From Aurantimonas endophytica (GTDB taxonomy: Bacteria; Pseudomonadota; Alphaproteobacteria; Rhizobiales; Rhizobiaceae), in NCBI RefSeq assembly GCF_014196845.1, contig NZ_JACIEM010000003.1, forward strand, positions 62,001-126,000: a stretch of DNA of 64,000 bases, in the 5' to 3' direction. The notes beneath the pieces were generated by a model. That model was not told the origin of the DNA. It saw only the letters and a list, made by a program, of their open reading frames with translations, and ran no database searches. The first letter of the stretch is position 1, and the number at the start of each line of letters is the position of its first letter. The position numbers and the translations under genes are program-made. Below are positions 31,115-40,396 of the stretch, in pieces.

Positions 31115-31139
31115 GGAACCAAAGACAAGGAAGCTTGTT
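31115..31139 (+). promoter_or_regulatory. Candidate EcfG (general stress response) promoter
   Basis: GGAAC at 31115-31119, a 16-base spacer and TGTT at 31136-31139, about 60 bases before the PepSY gene. The arrangement is identical to that upstream of the small RNA at 15714-15738. Small exported proteins are frequent members of EcfG regulons. Confidence 0.55.
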
Positions 31140-31198
31140 CTGCCGTCACGCTCGTGCGGACGCTCCAGGCGGACCGCCGACTTTCAGGGAGAACGGTA

Positions 31199-31549
31199 AT
31201 GAACAAGAGGGCATGGGCCTACGGGGCCTTGGTCGCGGCGACGCTCGCGTCGGCGACCCCCGCGATGTCCCAGGGCATCCAGATCGGACCGGACGGCATC
31301 CGCGTCGTGCCGGAGGAGCAGGTTCGAGAGCGCGACGGCCGTCCGGAGCGACGCGAAGAGCGGCGTGAGGACCGGCGCGAACTGAGCGAGCGGGAAGCCG
31401 TCCGCATCGCCCGGCAGGAAGGCGTGCGCGAGGTCGATTCCGTGCGACGGACCCGCGGCGCCTACCGCATCGTCGGCATCGATCGCCGCGGCGACGACAT
31501 CCAGGTCGACATCGACCGCCGCAATGGCGCGGTGCTTTCCGTCCGCTGA
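31199..31549 (+). CDS. Periplasmic PepSY-domain-like protein
   Basis: The 116-residue product has a signal peptide (MNKRAWAYGALVAATLASATPAMS-Q) and is exported. A strongly charged Arg/Glu-rich segment follows (residues about 45-70), then a PepSY-like repeat: SEREAVRIARQEGVREVDSVRRTRGAYRIVGIDRRGDDIQVDIDRRNGAVLSVR. PepSY domains are thought to modulate or inhibit peptidases, or sense the periplasm. ATG at 31199 has GGGAGAA nearby. It has its own EcfG-like promoter and a strong terminator, so it is a single-gene unit. The exact role is unknown. Confidence 0.8.
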   Translation: MNKRAWAYGALVAATLASATPAMSQGIQIGPDGIRVVPEEQVRERDGRPERREERREDRRELSEREAVRIARQEGVREVDSVRRTRGAYRIVGIDRRGDDIQVDIDRRNGAVLSVR

Positions 31550-31573
31550 CAGCGACGGAACCGGGTATCAGGC

Positions 31574-31606
31574 AGGCCGCACTCCTTCGGGGATGCGGCC
31601 TTCTTT
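31574..31606 (+). terminator. Rho-independent terminator with TTCG tetraloop
   Basis: AGGCCGCA (31574-31581) pairs with TGCGGCCT (31594-31601); inside, C-TTCG-G forms a stable tetraloop. TTCTTT follows. It ends the PepSY gene and lies just past the end of the converging DUF1217 gene. Confidence 0.88.
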
Positions 31607-31609
31607 CGT

Positions 31610-33760
31610 TCAGAGCATGGCGTTGCTGCTGCCGAGGATCATCAGGGCCGGCGAACTGATGCTCGAGCTGCTCTGCGCATCGTAGAGTGCGATGAAGCGG
31701 CTGATGAAGCGTTCCAACTGCTTGGGGTCCTGGAACGATTCGAGGTCGAGCTTCTTCTCCAGCGTCCGTTTCTGCACGTCGATGTTGCTCTGCCCCGATT
31801 CCGCCGGCAGGCCTACCGCGATCTGCACCACGTTGAGCAGGGCGGGATCAGCGAGAATGTCGTAGAACGACGTGAGCTCCGGTCCCATGCGGCGGAAATA
31901 CAGCGCCAGACGGACCGCCTCGTTGTCCGACCCGGCCTCTTCCTCCATCGCCTGCCGGAGAAAGAAGTCCTGCGTCGACAGGAAGTTCTTCGCCGTCTGG
32001 ACGTCCCGCCCGTCGCGGTCGATGCGGCCGTCGGGCGTGAAGGCGTATGCAGCCGCGAACTCGATCATCCGCTTGTCGCCGGAGGCGTTGACGAAGCTCT
32101 TGGGGTCGGCGAGATCGCTGGTCAGGATGGCGACGAGGTCCTTCTCCGACAGTTTCTCCGCTTCGAGCCCGTAGGCCTTCAGCGCGTAGTCGGTGATGGT
32201 CTTGTTCGTCACGAAGTCCTTGACCGACACGACCGATGCCAGTGCCGAGCGATACGCCTCGGTCTCCGCCTTGGCCTTCTCGACCGCCGCGGCCGTCGGA
32301 TCCTTCCCCAGCCGGTCGGCGTAGCGGTCGGCGGTGTCCGCCTGGTTGGCCGCCGTCTGGGCGAGACGCGGCGCGGCGACCTTGCCGCTGTCGTCGAAGT
32401 TGAAGGCGGCCGCGAGCCGGAGGTAGCGCTCGTCGCCCAGCGTGTTGACGAAGGATTTGGGATCCGACGGGTCGCTGCGCAGCACCCGCATGATCGTCGA
32501 GCGGCTTTCCTCCGCAGGGTCCAGATCGAAGGCCGTCAGCGCATAGTTGTAGACCGCATTGCTGGAAACGAACTGCAGGGCCGTGGTGACCGAGGCGATG
32601 GCGACCTTGAACAGGCTGCTTGCGATGCGGTCGCTGCTGGCATTCTGGTTCTGGTAATTACCGAAATAGGCGTCGACCGTGGCCTGCGTCGACGCCTTTG
32701 TCTGTGCACTCTCGCCGGCCGGTACGTTGCCCTGTGCGTCGAAATTGAAACGCTCGACGAGCGTTCGATATTGCTGCTTGCGCAACAGCTTCTCCGGCGT
32801 GTCCTCGGCCATGCGGTTGAGCGCGCTCTGCGGGTCGGCGGGATCGCTGGTCAGGATCGTCCAGGCGAAAGCCGGCGTCTCGACCCCCGCGTCGAGACCG
32901 ACGGAACTCAGCGCCACGCCGAACAGGCGGATATTGCCGACGAGATCGTCGGCGGTGCGCACGTCGACGATCTCCGCCTCGTAATAGCTCACCTGATAGG
33001 CGGCAGCCTGCGGGCTGCCGCCTAGGCCCTTCCGGTCGAGATAGGCGAAGACGGTCGTGTTGGCGTGACTGGGACTCTGCAGTCCCCCGGCCGGCGCCGA
33101 GCCGTCCGGCTCGAAAGGCAGCATCGCGGCCAGAACGGCATAGCGCAGATCGCCGTCTGCCGCCGGTCCGTCGGCGGCATTGCCGGTCAGCACGTCCCGG
33201 ATGAAGGAGCGCGAGGCGATCGCCGGATCGATGCCCGCCGCCTCCAGCGCGACGGTGAACAGGGTCTGGTTGTCGAGGAAGGCATCGACGTCGGTGATCG
33301 CCCCGATCCCGTCCAGATAGGCCTTGGTCGTGGCGGCGAGCGCCTGCCCGGCTCGCACCCTGTGCTCGGAATAGGCGTCGACCAGGAGGTCGGTCTGGAC
33401 CGTCGTCTGCGCCGTGGCTTTCGCGGGCTCTGCCGCCTTGGCGAAGGTAAAGGCGGCGGCGAAGGTCCGGTAGCGCTCGTCGGAAAGCTTGTTGGCGATG
33501 CTGGTCTTGTCGCTGAGATCGCTCTCCAGCACCTTCTTGATCAGCGCCCGGGAAGGGATCTGCTCCTCGAGCCCGTAGGCCTTCATCGCGTAGGAGTAGA
33601 GCCGGTAGTCGGCCATGAACTCGTCGATGGTGGAGACGCTGTGGATGTTGGCCCGGTAGTATTCCGCGTCCCGCTTGATCACCGGATCCGACGCGATCCG
33701 GTCGAGCGTCTTCGGCATGTCGCGCGTGTAGAGCTGGTAGCTGAGATAGGTCGACAACAT
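31610..33760 (-). CDS. DUF1217 multi-repeat protein
   Basis: A 716-residue protein starting MLSTYLSYQLYTRDMPKTL. I count about six copies of a 100- to 130-residue unit, each with a helix such as YALKAYGLE, a (V/I)L-SD-(S/A)DPKSF-N turn and an RY--(L/F)AAAFNF helix (clear in copies 1, 4 and 5, degenerate in 2, 3 and 6). This matches DUF1217, a helical family often encoded in flagellar clusters of Rhizobiales, where it may be exported. No signal peptide and no flagellar gene is present here. Preferred start is ATG 33760 rather than 33799. It converges on the PepSY gene. Confidence 0.85.
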   Translation of the reverse strand: MLSTYLSYQLYTRDMPKTLDRIASDPVIKRDAEYYRANIHSVSTIDEFMADYRLYSYAMKAYGLEEQIPSRALIKKVLESDLSDKTSIANKLSDERYRTFAAAFTFAKAAEPAKATAQTTVQTDLLVDAYSEHRVRAGQALAATTKAYLDGIGAITDVDAFLDNQTLFTVALEAAGIDPAIASRSFIRDVLTGNAADGPAADGDLRYAVLAAMLPFEPDGSAPAGGLQSPSHANTTVFAYLDRKGLGGSPQAAAYQVSYYEAEIVDVRTADDLVGNIRLFGVALSSVGLDAGVETPAFAWTILTSDPADPQSALNRMAEDTPEKLLRKQQYRTLVERFNFDAQGNVPAGESAQTKASTQATVDAYFGNYQNQNASSDRIASSLFKVAIASVTTALQFVSSNAVYNYALTAFDLDPAEESRSTIMRVLRSDPSDPKSFVNTLGDERYLRLAAAFNFDDSGKVAAPRLAQTAANQADTADRYADRLGKDPTAAAVEKAKAETEAYRSALASVVSVKDFVTNKTITDYALKAYGLEAEKLSEKDLVAILTSDLADPKSFVNASGDKRMIEFAAAYAFTPDGRIDRDGRDVQTAKNFLSTQDFFLRQAMEEEAGSDNEAVRLALYFRRMGPELTSFYDILADPALLNVVQIAVGLPAESGQSNIDVQKRTLEKKLDLESFQDPKQLERFISRFIALYDAQSSSSISSPALMILGSSNAML

Positions 33761-33901
33761 GCCGGGCGCATCCTCGGTCTTCCGCTGCGGCAGCGGCAAG
33801 CAGCCGCGGACCGCGGCGACGTTGGCGCAAAAATCCGACCAAACCCTTAAGCGGGGCTGGAGCTTCGGCGCTTCGCCCCAGCGCAGGTCGCTGCCGCCGG
33901 A

Positions 33902-34987
33902 TCAGGCGACCTTCAGCATCCGGCCTTCGGCATCGGAAACGACGCAGAGATCGAGCAGGCGCTGCACGCTGGCGGCGTGGCGGAAATCCGGCTGGCCATT
34001 GACGCCCGACAGGAGCGCCAGCACGAAGCGGTCGGCGTTGCGCGGCGTCGGCGGGCACTCGAGCCGCTTCCAGGTCTGAGTCTCGATGTCCGGGCCGAGG
34101 CAGACGTCGAGCGAGGAATCGTCGGTCGTCGACCAGACCTTCAAGGCACCCTTCTCGCCGTGGATGGTGAGGTCGAGGTCGTTCGCCTTGCCGGTCGCGG
34201 CCCGGCTCATGTGCACCGCGCCCAGCGCGCCGTTCGAGAACTCCACCGTCATCGCGCAGGAATCGTTTGCGTCCAGCCGGTATTCGCCGATCACCCCGCC
34301 TTCGGCCTTGTCGAACGTCTTGAGGCGGGCCGACAGGGCCGCGACGTCCAGACCCGTCCCGAAGGTGACGAAGTCGAGAAGATGGATGCCGATGTCCCCG
34401 AGGACGCCGCCCGAACCGTGCGCCGTCGACAACCGCCACAGCCAGCGTTCGTCGACGCGCCAGTCGCCCCAGTGTCGCCCGGTGAGCCAGCTCTGCAGGT
34501 AGCTCGCCTCGACATGGCGGATCGTGCCGATCTCGCCGGCCTCGATCATGCGCCGCGCCATCTGGAGCGCGTGGGCGTTGCGGTATGTGAGGTTCACCAT
34601 GTTCACGACGCCGGCCCGCTCGGCCGCCTCGACCATCTCGAAGGCGTCGTCGGCGGTGACCGCCAGCGGCTTCTCGCAGAACACCGCCTTGCCGGCTGCC
34701 ACGATCGCCAGCGTCGTCGCCTTGTGCGCTACGTCCGGCGTGGAATTCACCACCGCGTCGAACTCGCCCCAGGCGAGCGCCGCGTTGAGGCTCTCGAACG
34801 CGCGGGGGATGCGGTGCATCTCGGCGAAGGCGCGAGCCCGCTCGGCATTGGTGTCGCAGGCGGCGACGAGCCGGCAGCCGGGGATCGAGCCGAAATGCTC
34901 GGCGTGGCGATGCGACATGGCGCCGGTGCCGAGGATCATGATCCGCTTCTCGCCAACCATGCCCGTGCCTTCCGTCGCCGCGCTCAT
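33902..34987 (-). CDS. thuB: Gfo/Idh/MocA-family oxidoreductase, ThuB-like
   Basis: The 361-residue NAD(P)-dependent dehydrogenase has the Rossmann start [18 protein letters not shown] (residues 15-32), the conserved [13 protein letters not shown] at about 102-114 and a C-terminal alpha/beta domain including [19 protein letters not shown]. It overlaps the thuA gene by ATGA (34984-34987). In Sinorhizobium, ThuA and ThuB act together in trehalose (and related disaccharide) catabolism, making 3-keto derivatives. The position right after trehalose-synthesis genes supports this. The substrate could be another glucoside, since both families are broad. Confidence 0.78.
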   Translation of the reverse strand: MSAATEGTGMVGEKRIMILGTGAMSHRHAEHFGSIPGCRLVAACDTNAERARAFAEMHRIPRAFESLNAALAWGEFDAVVNSTPDVAHKATTLAIVAAGKAVFCEKPLAVTADDAFEMVEAAERAGVVNMVNLTYRNAHALQMARRMIEAGEIGTIRHVEASYLQSWLTGRHWGDWRVDERWLWRLSTAHGSGGVLGDIGIHLLDFVTFGTGLDVAALSARLKTFDKAEGGVIGEYRLDANDSCAMTVEFSNGALGAVHMSRAATGKANDLDLTIHGEKGALKVWSTTDDSSLDVCLGPDIETQTWKRLECPPTPRNADRFVLALLSGVNGQPDFRHAASVQRLLDLCVVSDAEGRMLKVA

Positions 34988-35766
34988 CGGAACCCCGCCT
35001 CGCCGGCCTGGTGCAGCGAAGCGCCCTTCGCCTCGATCGTCTCTGGCGCCTCTGCGACCGGCACGTTCGGCGCCTCGGCGACATCCGGCCAGGCGACCGG
35101 GTTGTAGGCCCAGCGCACGGCGTTGCGCAGCACCGTCTGGATCTCGGGGTTGTGATAGATCGGATAGGTCTCGTGGCCCGGCCGGAAATAGAAGATCCGC
35201 CCTGCCCCACGCTGGTAGGTCAGACCCGAGCGGAACACCTCGCCGCCCTCGAACCAGGAGATGAAGACGGTCTCCAGCGGCTCCGGCACCAGGAATGGCT
35301 CGCCATACATCTCGGCGTTCGGCAGTTCGATCGACGGCCCGACGCCCTGGACGATCGGGTGCGCGCGGTTGACCGCCCACAGCCGCTCGCGCTCGCCGGC
35401 CTCGCGCCAGCGCAGCGAGCAGGGCGTGCCCATCAGCCGCTTGAAGACCTTGGCGAAATGTCCCGAATGAAGGACGATCAGCCCCATGCCCTGGTGCACC
35501 CGGTCGGCGACCCGCTCGACCACCGCGTCGGACACGTCCCCGTGGGACTTGTGTCCCCACCACAGCAGCACGTCCGTCGCGTCGAGCCGGGCCTGCGACA
35601 GCCCGTGCTCGGGCTCGTCCAGCGTCGCCGTCGAGACGTCGATGTCGGCCTCGCGGCCGAGCGCCGCCGCGATGACGGCGTGGATGCCATCGGGATAGAT
35701 GTCCCTCACCACCGGGTTCTCGCGCTCATGCGCGAACTCGTTCCAGACGACGGTCCTGATGGTCAT
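34984..35766 (-). CDS. thuA: ThuA-like trehalose-utilisation protein
   Basis: This 260-residue cytoplasmic protein belongs to the ThuA family (class I glutamine-amidotransferase-like fold): [28 protein letters not shown] at the N-terminus, [16 protein letters not shown] near residues 70-85, [20 protein letters not shown], and [33 protein letters not shown] 35766 has GGAGA upstream. ThuA pairs with ThuB, and its ATGA overlap shows coupling. It follows treY by 68 bases on the same strand, with a hairpin in the gap. ThuA/ThuB are linked to 3-keto-trehalose turnover in rhizobia; the precise reaction here is inferred. Confidence 0.85.
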   Translation of the reverse strand: MTIRTVVWNEFAHERENPVVRDIYPDGIHAVIAAALGREADIDVSTATLDEPEHGLSQARLDATDVLLWWGHKSHGDVSDAVVERVADRVHQGMGLIVLHSGHFAKVFKRLMGTPCSLRWREAGERERLWAVNRAHPIVQGVGPSIELPNAEMYGEPFLVPEPLETVFISWFEGGEVFRSGLTYQRGAGRIFYFRPGHETYPIYHNPEIQTVLRNAVRWAYNPVAWPDVAEAPNVPVAEAPETIEAKGASLHQAGEAGFR

Positions 35767-35834
35767 CACGGGTCTCCTCATGCGCAGCCGATCGCGACCG
35801 CCCGCAGGAGGGGGCGGCCCGCAATCGGTTTTCG

Positions 35835-38540
35835 TCAGTTTGCCTCGATCAGCGCGAAGGGCAGCGTCGAAAGGACGTCGCCGACGGCGAGCGTCGACAC
35901 GGGTGCCACCGTCTCCTCCGTCAGGACGTTGCGCCAGTTGCGCCCGGCCAGCGTCTCGGGGAGGCGGATCACCGTTCCCTCCCATCGCGAGGCCGCCACA
36001 TGCGGCTCGCTCGCGCCGGCCAGCAGGCCGAGGCAGAGGCGCGGCGCGACGGCGATCGCGGCCGCCCCGTCCTCGTTGGTGCGGGCGAAGGCGACGATGT
36101 GCGCCGCCATCGGCCCTTCCACCGTCAGCGGCAAATAGGCGCCGCGGGTGAACAGCGCCGGCGTGCGGCTGCGCCTGGCGAGCGCCGCGCGGGTGAGCTT
36201 CGCCTTGATCCTGCCGCTGCGCCAGTCGGTCAGCGCATCCGACCAGGGCTGGTCGGATTCGATCGTCGCCGCGCGGGCGTCGAAATCGATGGCGCGGCGA
36301 TTGTCCGGGTCGACCAGCGAGAAATCGTAGAACTCGGTGCCCTGGTAGATGTCCGGCACGCCCGGCGCGGCGAATTTCAGCGTCGCCTGCGACAGCGATG
36401 TCAGGGCGCCGGCGGCGACGAAGGGCTGCACGTCCTTCCAGAATCGGGCGAGCAGATCGCCGGTCTGGGCGGGATCGAGAATGGCGGCGACGAATTCGCG
36501 CAGCGCGGTCTCGTAGGCTTCCGCCGGCGAGGTCCAGCTCGTCCAGCGCTTGGCCTCGCGGACCGCCTTCTCGGCATATTGCTGCAGGCGCTCGGTCAGC
36601 GCCGCGCGGGCTTCGCTGTCCTCGGGATCGAAATCCGGTGGCAGCACACCGAGCAGCGACTGGTAGAGCCCCCACTCCGTCCCGGCGTCGGGCGAGATCA
36701 GCAGCGGCTCGATGGTCTTGCGCCACGGCGCCAGCTCGGTCGCGAGACCGGCGACGATGTCGCGCCACAGCTCCGGCGCCTCCGACAGCGTGTAGAGCCG
36801 CGCCCGCGCGTCCTCGGCCCGCTTGGTGTCGTGGGTCGAGGTGGCCAGCAGCCCGTCCGGCTGGTCTTCCAACCGGATCTGCATGGCGTCGTGGAAGGCG
36901 GAGGTCTCCGCGCCGTAATGGTCCGGCTCGCCGCCCACCTCGTTGAGGGCGATCAGCCGGTTGTAGCGGTAGAAGGCGGTGTCCTCGACGGCCTTGGCCA
37001 TGACGGCGCCGGTTGTCTGCTGGAAGCGCCGGGTGAAGTCGAGCGCGCCGGCGACATCCGCGCCGTCGACGAAGTCGAGCTTCAGCAGCCGGCCGATGAA
37101 TTGGATCGGCTCGTCCGCCTCGACCTCGCGGCCGCTCATCGCCAGGTCCACCGCGTCGTCGATGATCGCGATGTCGCGGCGCGGCACGCCGTCCACCGAG
37201 ACATAGGTGCGGTAGACCGGCAGCGCTGCCGCTACCTCGACGATAGCGCGGGCCATGGTGTCCTGGCCGAGGTCGCGCGTCGCGAGCCCGCGGCCGGCGA
37301 CGCTGAGCGCGACACCGGTGAGATGCGTCAGCTCGCCGGCGAGGTTGCGCTGGAAGATCGAGCGCTTCTGGCGGACGATCATCGCCCGCAAATCTTCTTC
37401 CTCGCCGAGGAAGCCATGATAGGCCTCGGTCATCGCGGCTTCCTGGGCACCGTCGACATAGAGCCCTGCCAGCGCGGTGATGAACTCGTAGCCGGTGGTT
37501 CCCTCGATCTCCCAGGAGGTGCGCAGGCGCTCGTCGCCGGTGAGGATCTTCTCCACGTGCACGATAGGCGTGCGGCGCACCGACTGGAACGCCTGGCGCA
37601 GCTGCTCGAGATACCCCTTCGGATCGGCAAGCCCGTCGACATGATCGATGCGGATGCCGTCGAGCCGGCGCTCGCGCGCCAGGCGGATGACCAGCTGGTG
37701 GGATTCGCGGAACACCCGCCGCAGTTCCTGGCGGACGCCGATGAGGTCGGCGATCTCGAAGAACCGGCGATAGGTCAGACGCTCGCGGGCCGTGCGCCAC
37801 CAGGCGAGGCGCCAGGCCTGCGCCTCGTGCAGCTCGTGCAGCGCCGTCTGGTCGGCGCTCAGCGCCATGACCGCGCTCTCGAGCGCCTCGCGGAAGCCGG
37901 GCTCAGCCAGGTGTTCGGCCAGCCGTTCCACCAGTTCGTCCGCCTCTGCCGGCGTCGAGACGGAGAAGCGGCGGACCAGCCGATCCTTCTCCGGATGATC
38001 CATCAGGCTGAAGACATGGCCGTAGGTGCGCGGGTCGATGGGCAGTCCGTAGCCGGCCGCGTCGAAGCGCATGCGGGCGTTCTCCGCATCCAGCTGCACC
38101 GCAAGGTCGCCGTCGGCCAGCGCCTCGCCATAGGGCTTGGCCAGCACCGGCACGAGAATCTTCTCGGCCTCCCAGGAGATGTCGAAGGTCTGGGCATAGC
38201 GGCTCTCCGAGCCCCAGCGCAGCACGTCCTCCCACCAGAGATTCTTCGGCGAGACGCCCATGTGGTTCGGCACGAAGTCGAGGATCAGGCCCAGATCGGC
38301 CGACGACAGCGCATCGCTCATCGCGGTGAAGCCGGCGACGCCGCCGAGGTCTTCCTCAAAGGCATTGTAGTCGGTGACGTCATAGCCGTGAGTCGAGCCC
38401 GGCGACGCCGCGAAGATCGGCGCGGCGTAGAGGTGGCTAATGCCCAGCCGCGCGAGATAGGGCGCGAGATCCCGCGCGGTCTCGAACGTGGTGCCTTCGC
38501 GGAATTGCAGGCGGTAGGTGGCGACGAGGGAGCGGCTCAT
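35835..38540 (-). CDS. treY: Malto-oligosyltrehalose synthase
   Basis: This 901-residue GH13 enzyme isomerises the reducing-end alpha-1,4 link of a malto-oligosaccharide to alpha-1,1, giving maltooligosyl-trehalose. The start [41 protein letters not shown] is typical, as is [12 protein letters not shown]. The catalytic region reads [17 protein letters not shown] (nucleophile aspartate) and [14 protein letters not shown] (acid glutamate). The start codon overlaps the malQ stop (ATGA). TreZ, two genes upstream, then releases trehalose. Confidence 0.96.
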   Translation of the reverse strand: MSRSLVATYRLQFREGTTFETARDLAPYLARLGISHLYAAPIFAASPGSTHGYDVTDYNAFEEDLGGVAGFTAMSDALSSADLGLILDFVPNHMGVSPKNLWWEDVLRWGSESRYAQTFDISWEAEKILVPVLAKPYGEALADGDLAVQLDAENARMRFDAAGYGLPIDPRTYGHVFSLMDHPEKDRLVRRFSVSTPAEADELVERLAEHLAEPGFREALESAVMALSADQTALHELHEAQAWRLAWWRTARERLTYRRFFEIADLIGVRQELRRVFRESHQLVIRLARERRLDGIRIDHVDGLADPKGYLEQLRQAFQSVRRTPIVHVEKILTGDERLRTSWEIEGTTGYEFITALAGLYVDGAQEAAMTEAYHGFLGEEEDLRAMIVRQKRSIFQRNLAGELTHLTGVALSVAGRGLATRDLGQDTMARAIVEVAAALPVYRTYVSVDGVPRRDIAIIDDAVDLAMSGREVEADEPIQFIGRLLKLDFVDGADVAGALDFTRRFQQTTGAVMAKAVEDTAFYRYNRLIALNEVGGEPDHYGAETSAFHDAMQIRLEDQPDGLLATSTHDTKRAEDARARLYTLSEAPELWRDIVAGLATELAPWRKTIEPLLISPDAGTEWGLYQSLLGVLPPDFDPEDSEARAALTERLQQYAEKAVREAKRWTSWTSPAEAYETALREFVAAILDPAQTGDLLARFWKDVQPFVAAGALTSLSQATLKFAAPGVPDIYQGTEFYDFSLVDPDNRRAIDFDARAATIESDQPWSDALTDWRSGRIKAKLTRAALARRSRTPALFTRGAYLPLTVEGPMAAHIVAFARTNEDGAAAIAVAPRLCLGLLAGASEPHVAASRWEGTVIRLPETLAGRNWRNVLTEETVAPVSTLAVGDVLSTLPFALIEAN

Positions 38541-40396
38541 GTGGCGCTGGGTCTTTCTTCACGCATGGCGGCCGCGAGGCGGCGGAAGCGTTCATCCGCG
38601 GCAATATCCTCGATCGACGTCGAGGAGCGGATGCGCCAGTTGGGGTACTGATCCGTGGTGCCCGGCAGGTTGGACTGCTTCTCCGACCCCAGCATGTCGT
38701 CGAGCTGCACGGCGACGAGCAGCGACGGCGTGCGGGCGATGAAGCGATGCAGGGCGATCGCCAGCGAATCGGGCAGGGTTTCGGGAAGGCCGGCTTCCCC
38801 GCTCGCGAGATCGTCCATGCCGGACGGCAGGAGCCTCGCGTCGGCCAGCGCGATGACCAGCGCCAGCCGGTCGCGCTCGCGCTGACCAAGATCGCGCCTG
38901 GTCGCGGCCGCATCCTGGGTCCCCACTTCCTCGCGCAGCCTGATATCGAGGCCCCGCCACCAGCCGGCGAGCGTGGCCAGATCATGGGTCGAGATGCAGG
39001 CAAGGGCCAGCGGCGGATAGGCTTCGGGCGGCAGGAAATCGATGTCGCCGTGCCGCTCGAAATAGAGGACGCGGTAGGAGAGGACCTGCGTCTCCTCCAT
39101 CACCCCCCGGAAGCCGGCCGGGACCGTGCCGAGGTCCTCGCCGACGACCAGGCAATCGTTCGCCTGCGAGGCCGCGGCGACGCTGTCGATCATCGCGCCG
39201 AGCGGATAGCGCACGTAGCCGCCGCCCGCCGACGATACGCCGTCCGGGATCCACCACAACCGGGCGAGGCCCATCGCATGGTCGATCCGCACCGCGCCGG
39301 CATGGCGGGTGAGCGCCTCGAAAGCCTCGCGCATCGGCCTGTAGTCACGGTCGGCGAGCGCCTTCGGCGACAGCGGCGCCAGGCCCCAGTCCTGGCCCTG
39401 GCTGTTGAACATGTCGGGGGGCGAGCCGACCCGGGCGCTGGCGACGGTGAGCGAGGGGTCCATCCACGTCTCGGCACCGTCCGGCGCAACGCCGACGGCG
39501 AGGTCGAGATAGAGACCGATCGTCATGCCGGCGCTGCGGGCGCGGGCCTGCGCATCGGCCAGCTGTTCCTCGGCCTCGAACTGCAGCCATGTATGGAACA
39601 GGACGAGGTCGGCATTCTCCTCGCGGAAGCGCGCGACCTCCGTGCTGGCGCGGTCCTTCATGCCCTCGGGCCACGAATGCCACCCGGCGTAAGAGCCCGC
39701 CGCGACCTGGCGTTCGGAAATCGCCTCGAACAGAGCGAAGCCGGCGAGCGCCTCGCCGCCCGCCTCGCGGAAACGCTCGAATGCCTGCTCGTCGCGGATT
39801 TCCTCGATACGTGCCGCGAAGACCGCCTTCAGCAGCGTGCGCTTCAGCCCGCCGGCCGCGCCATAGTCCAACAGGTCCTCGTCGAGACCGGCAAACAGAT
39901 CCGGCTTCTGAGAGCGCAATGCGGCGATTGCCTCCGCCCCGCCCTCCAGCCGGTCGACGGCGATGTAGAATGGGCTGAGGAACCGCCGGGTGGACGGCGA
40001 ATACGGGCTGTACCGCCCCGGATCCGACAGGAACAGGGCATGGATCGGATTGACGCCGACGAACGAGGCACCTTCGGCGGCGGCGATCGTGGCGAGCCGT
40101 GCCAGATCCTCGAAATCCCCGATGCCGAGACTGCGTTCGGAGCGCAGCCCGTAGAGCTGGCAGGCAACGCCCCATTTCCGGCCGTCGGCGACCACCCTGG
40201 GCAGCGCGCAGGTCAGGCTCGGACGGTGCTGGGCCGACGCGAAGGTTCCCTCTTCGCCGGTTTCGGGATCCACCCCCAATGCCTCCAGAAGACCCCGGAT
40301 CGCGTCGTCGTCGATCCGCTGGCGCTCCCCGAGTTCGGAAACATAGGCGATTTCGATACCGTGGCTTTCGGCCAGCCGGGCCAGGCGTTCGCTCAC
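38537..40396 (-). CDS. malQ: 4-alpha-glucanotransferase (amylomaltase)
   Basis: The 619-residue GH77 enzyme transfers malto-oligosaccharide units between chains and releases glucose. After an N-terminal domain (residues 1 to about 65) come GVACQLYGLRSERSLGIGDFEDL, NPIHALF and RYSPYSPSTRRFLSPFYI; the catalytic part has VRIDHAMGLARLWWIP (nucleophile) and VVGEDLGTVP (acid/base). The GTG at 40396 overlaps the treZ stop (GTGA), so translation is coupled. Sitting between treZ and treY, it probably reshapes the short maltodextrins left by trehalose formation so they can be reused. Confidence 0.94.
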   Translation of the reverse strand: MSERLARLAESHGIEIAYVSELGERQRIDDDAIRGLLEALGVDPETGEEGTFASAQHRPSLTCALPRVVADGRKWGVACQLYGLRSERSLGIGDFEDLARLATIAAAEGASFVGVNPIHALFLSDPGRYSPYSPSTRRFLSPFYIAVDRLEGGAEAIAALRSQKPDLFAGLDEDLLDYGAAGGLKRTLLKAVFAARIEEIRDEQAFERFREAGGEALAGFALFEAISERQVAAGSYAGWHSWPEGMKDRASTEVARFREENADLVLFHTWLQFEAEEQLADAQARARSAGMTIGLYLDLAVGVAPDGAETWMDPSLTVASARVGSPPDMFNSQGQDWGLAPLSPKALADRDYRPMREAFEALTRHAGAVRIDHAMGLARLWWIPDGVSSAGGGYVRYPLGAMIDSVAAASQANDCLVVGEDLGTVPAGFRGVMEETQVLSYRVLYFERHGDIDFLPPEAYPPLALACISTHDLATLAGWWRGLDIRLREEVGTQDAAATRRDLGQRERDRLALVIALADARLLPSGMDDLASGEAGLPETLPDSLAIALHRFIARTPSLLVAVQLDDMLGSEKQSNLPGTTDQYPNWRIRSSTSIEDIAADERFRRLAAAMREERPSAT

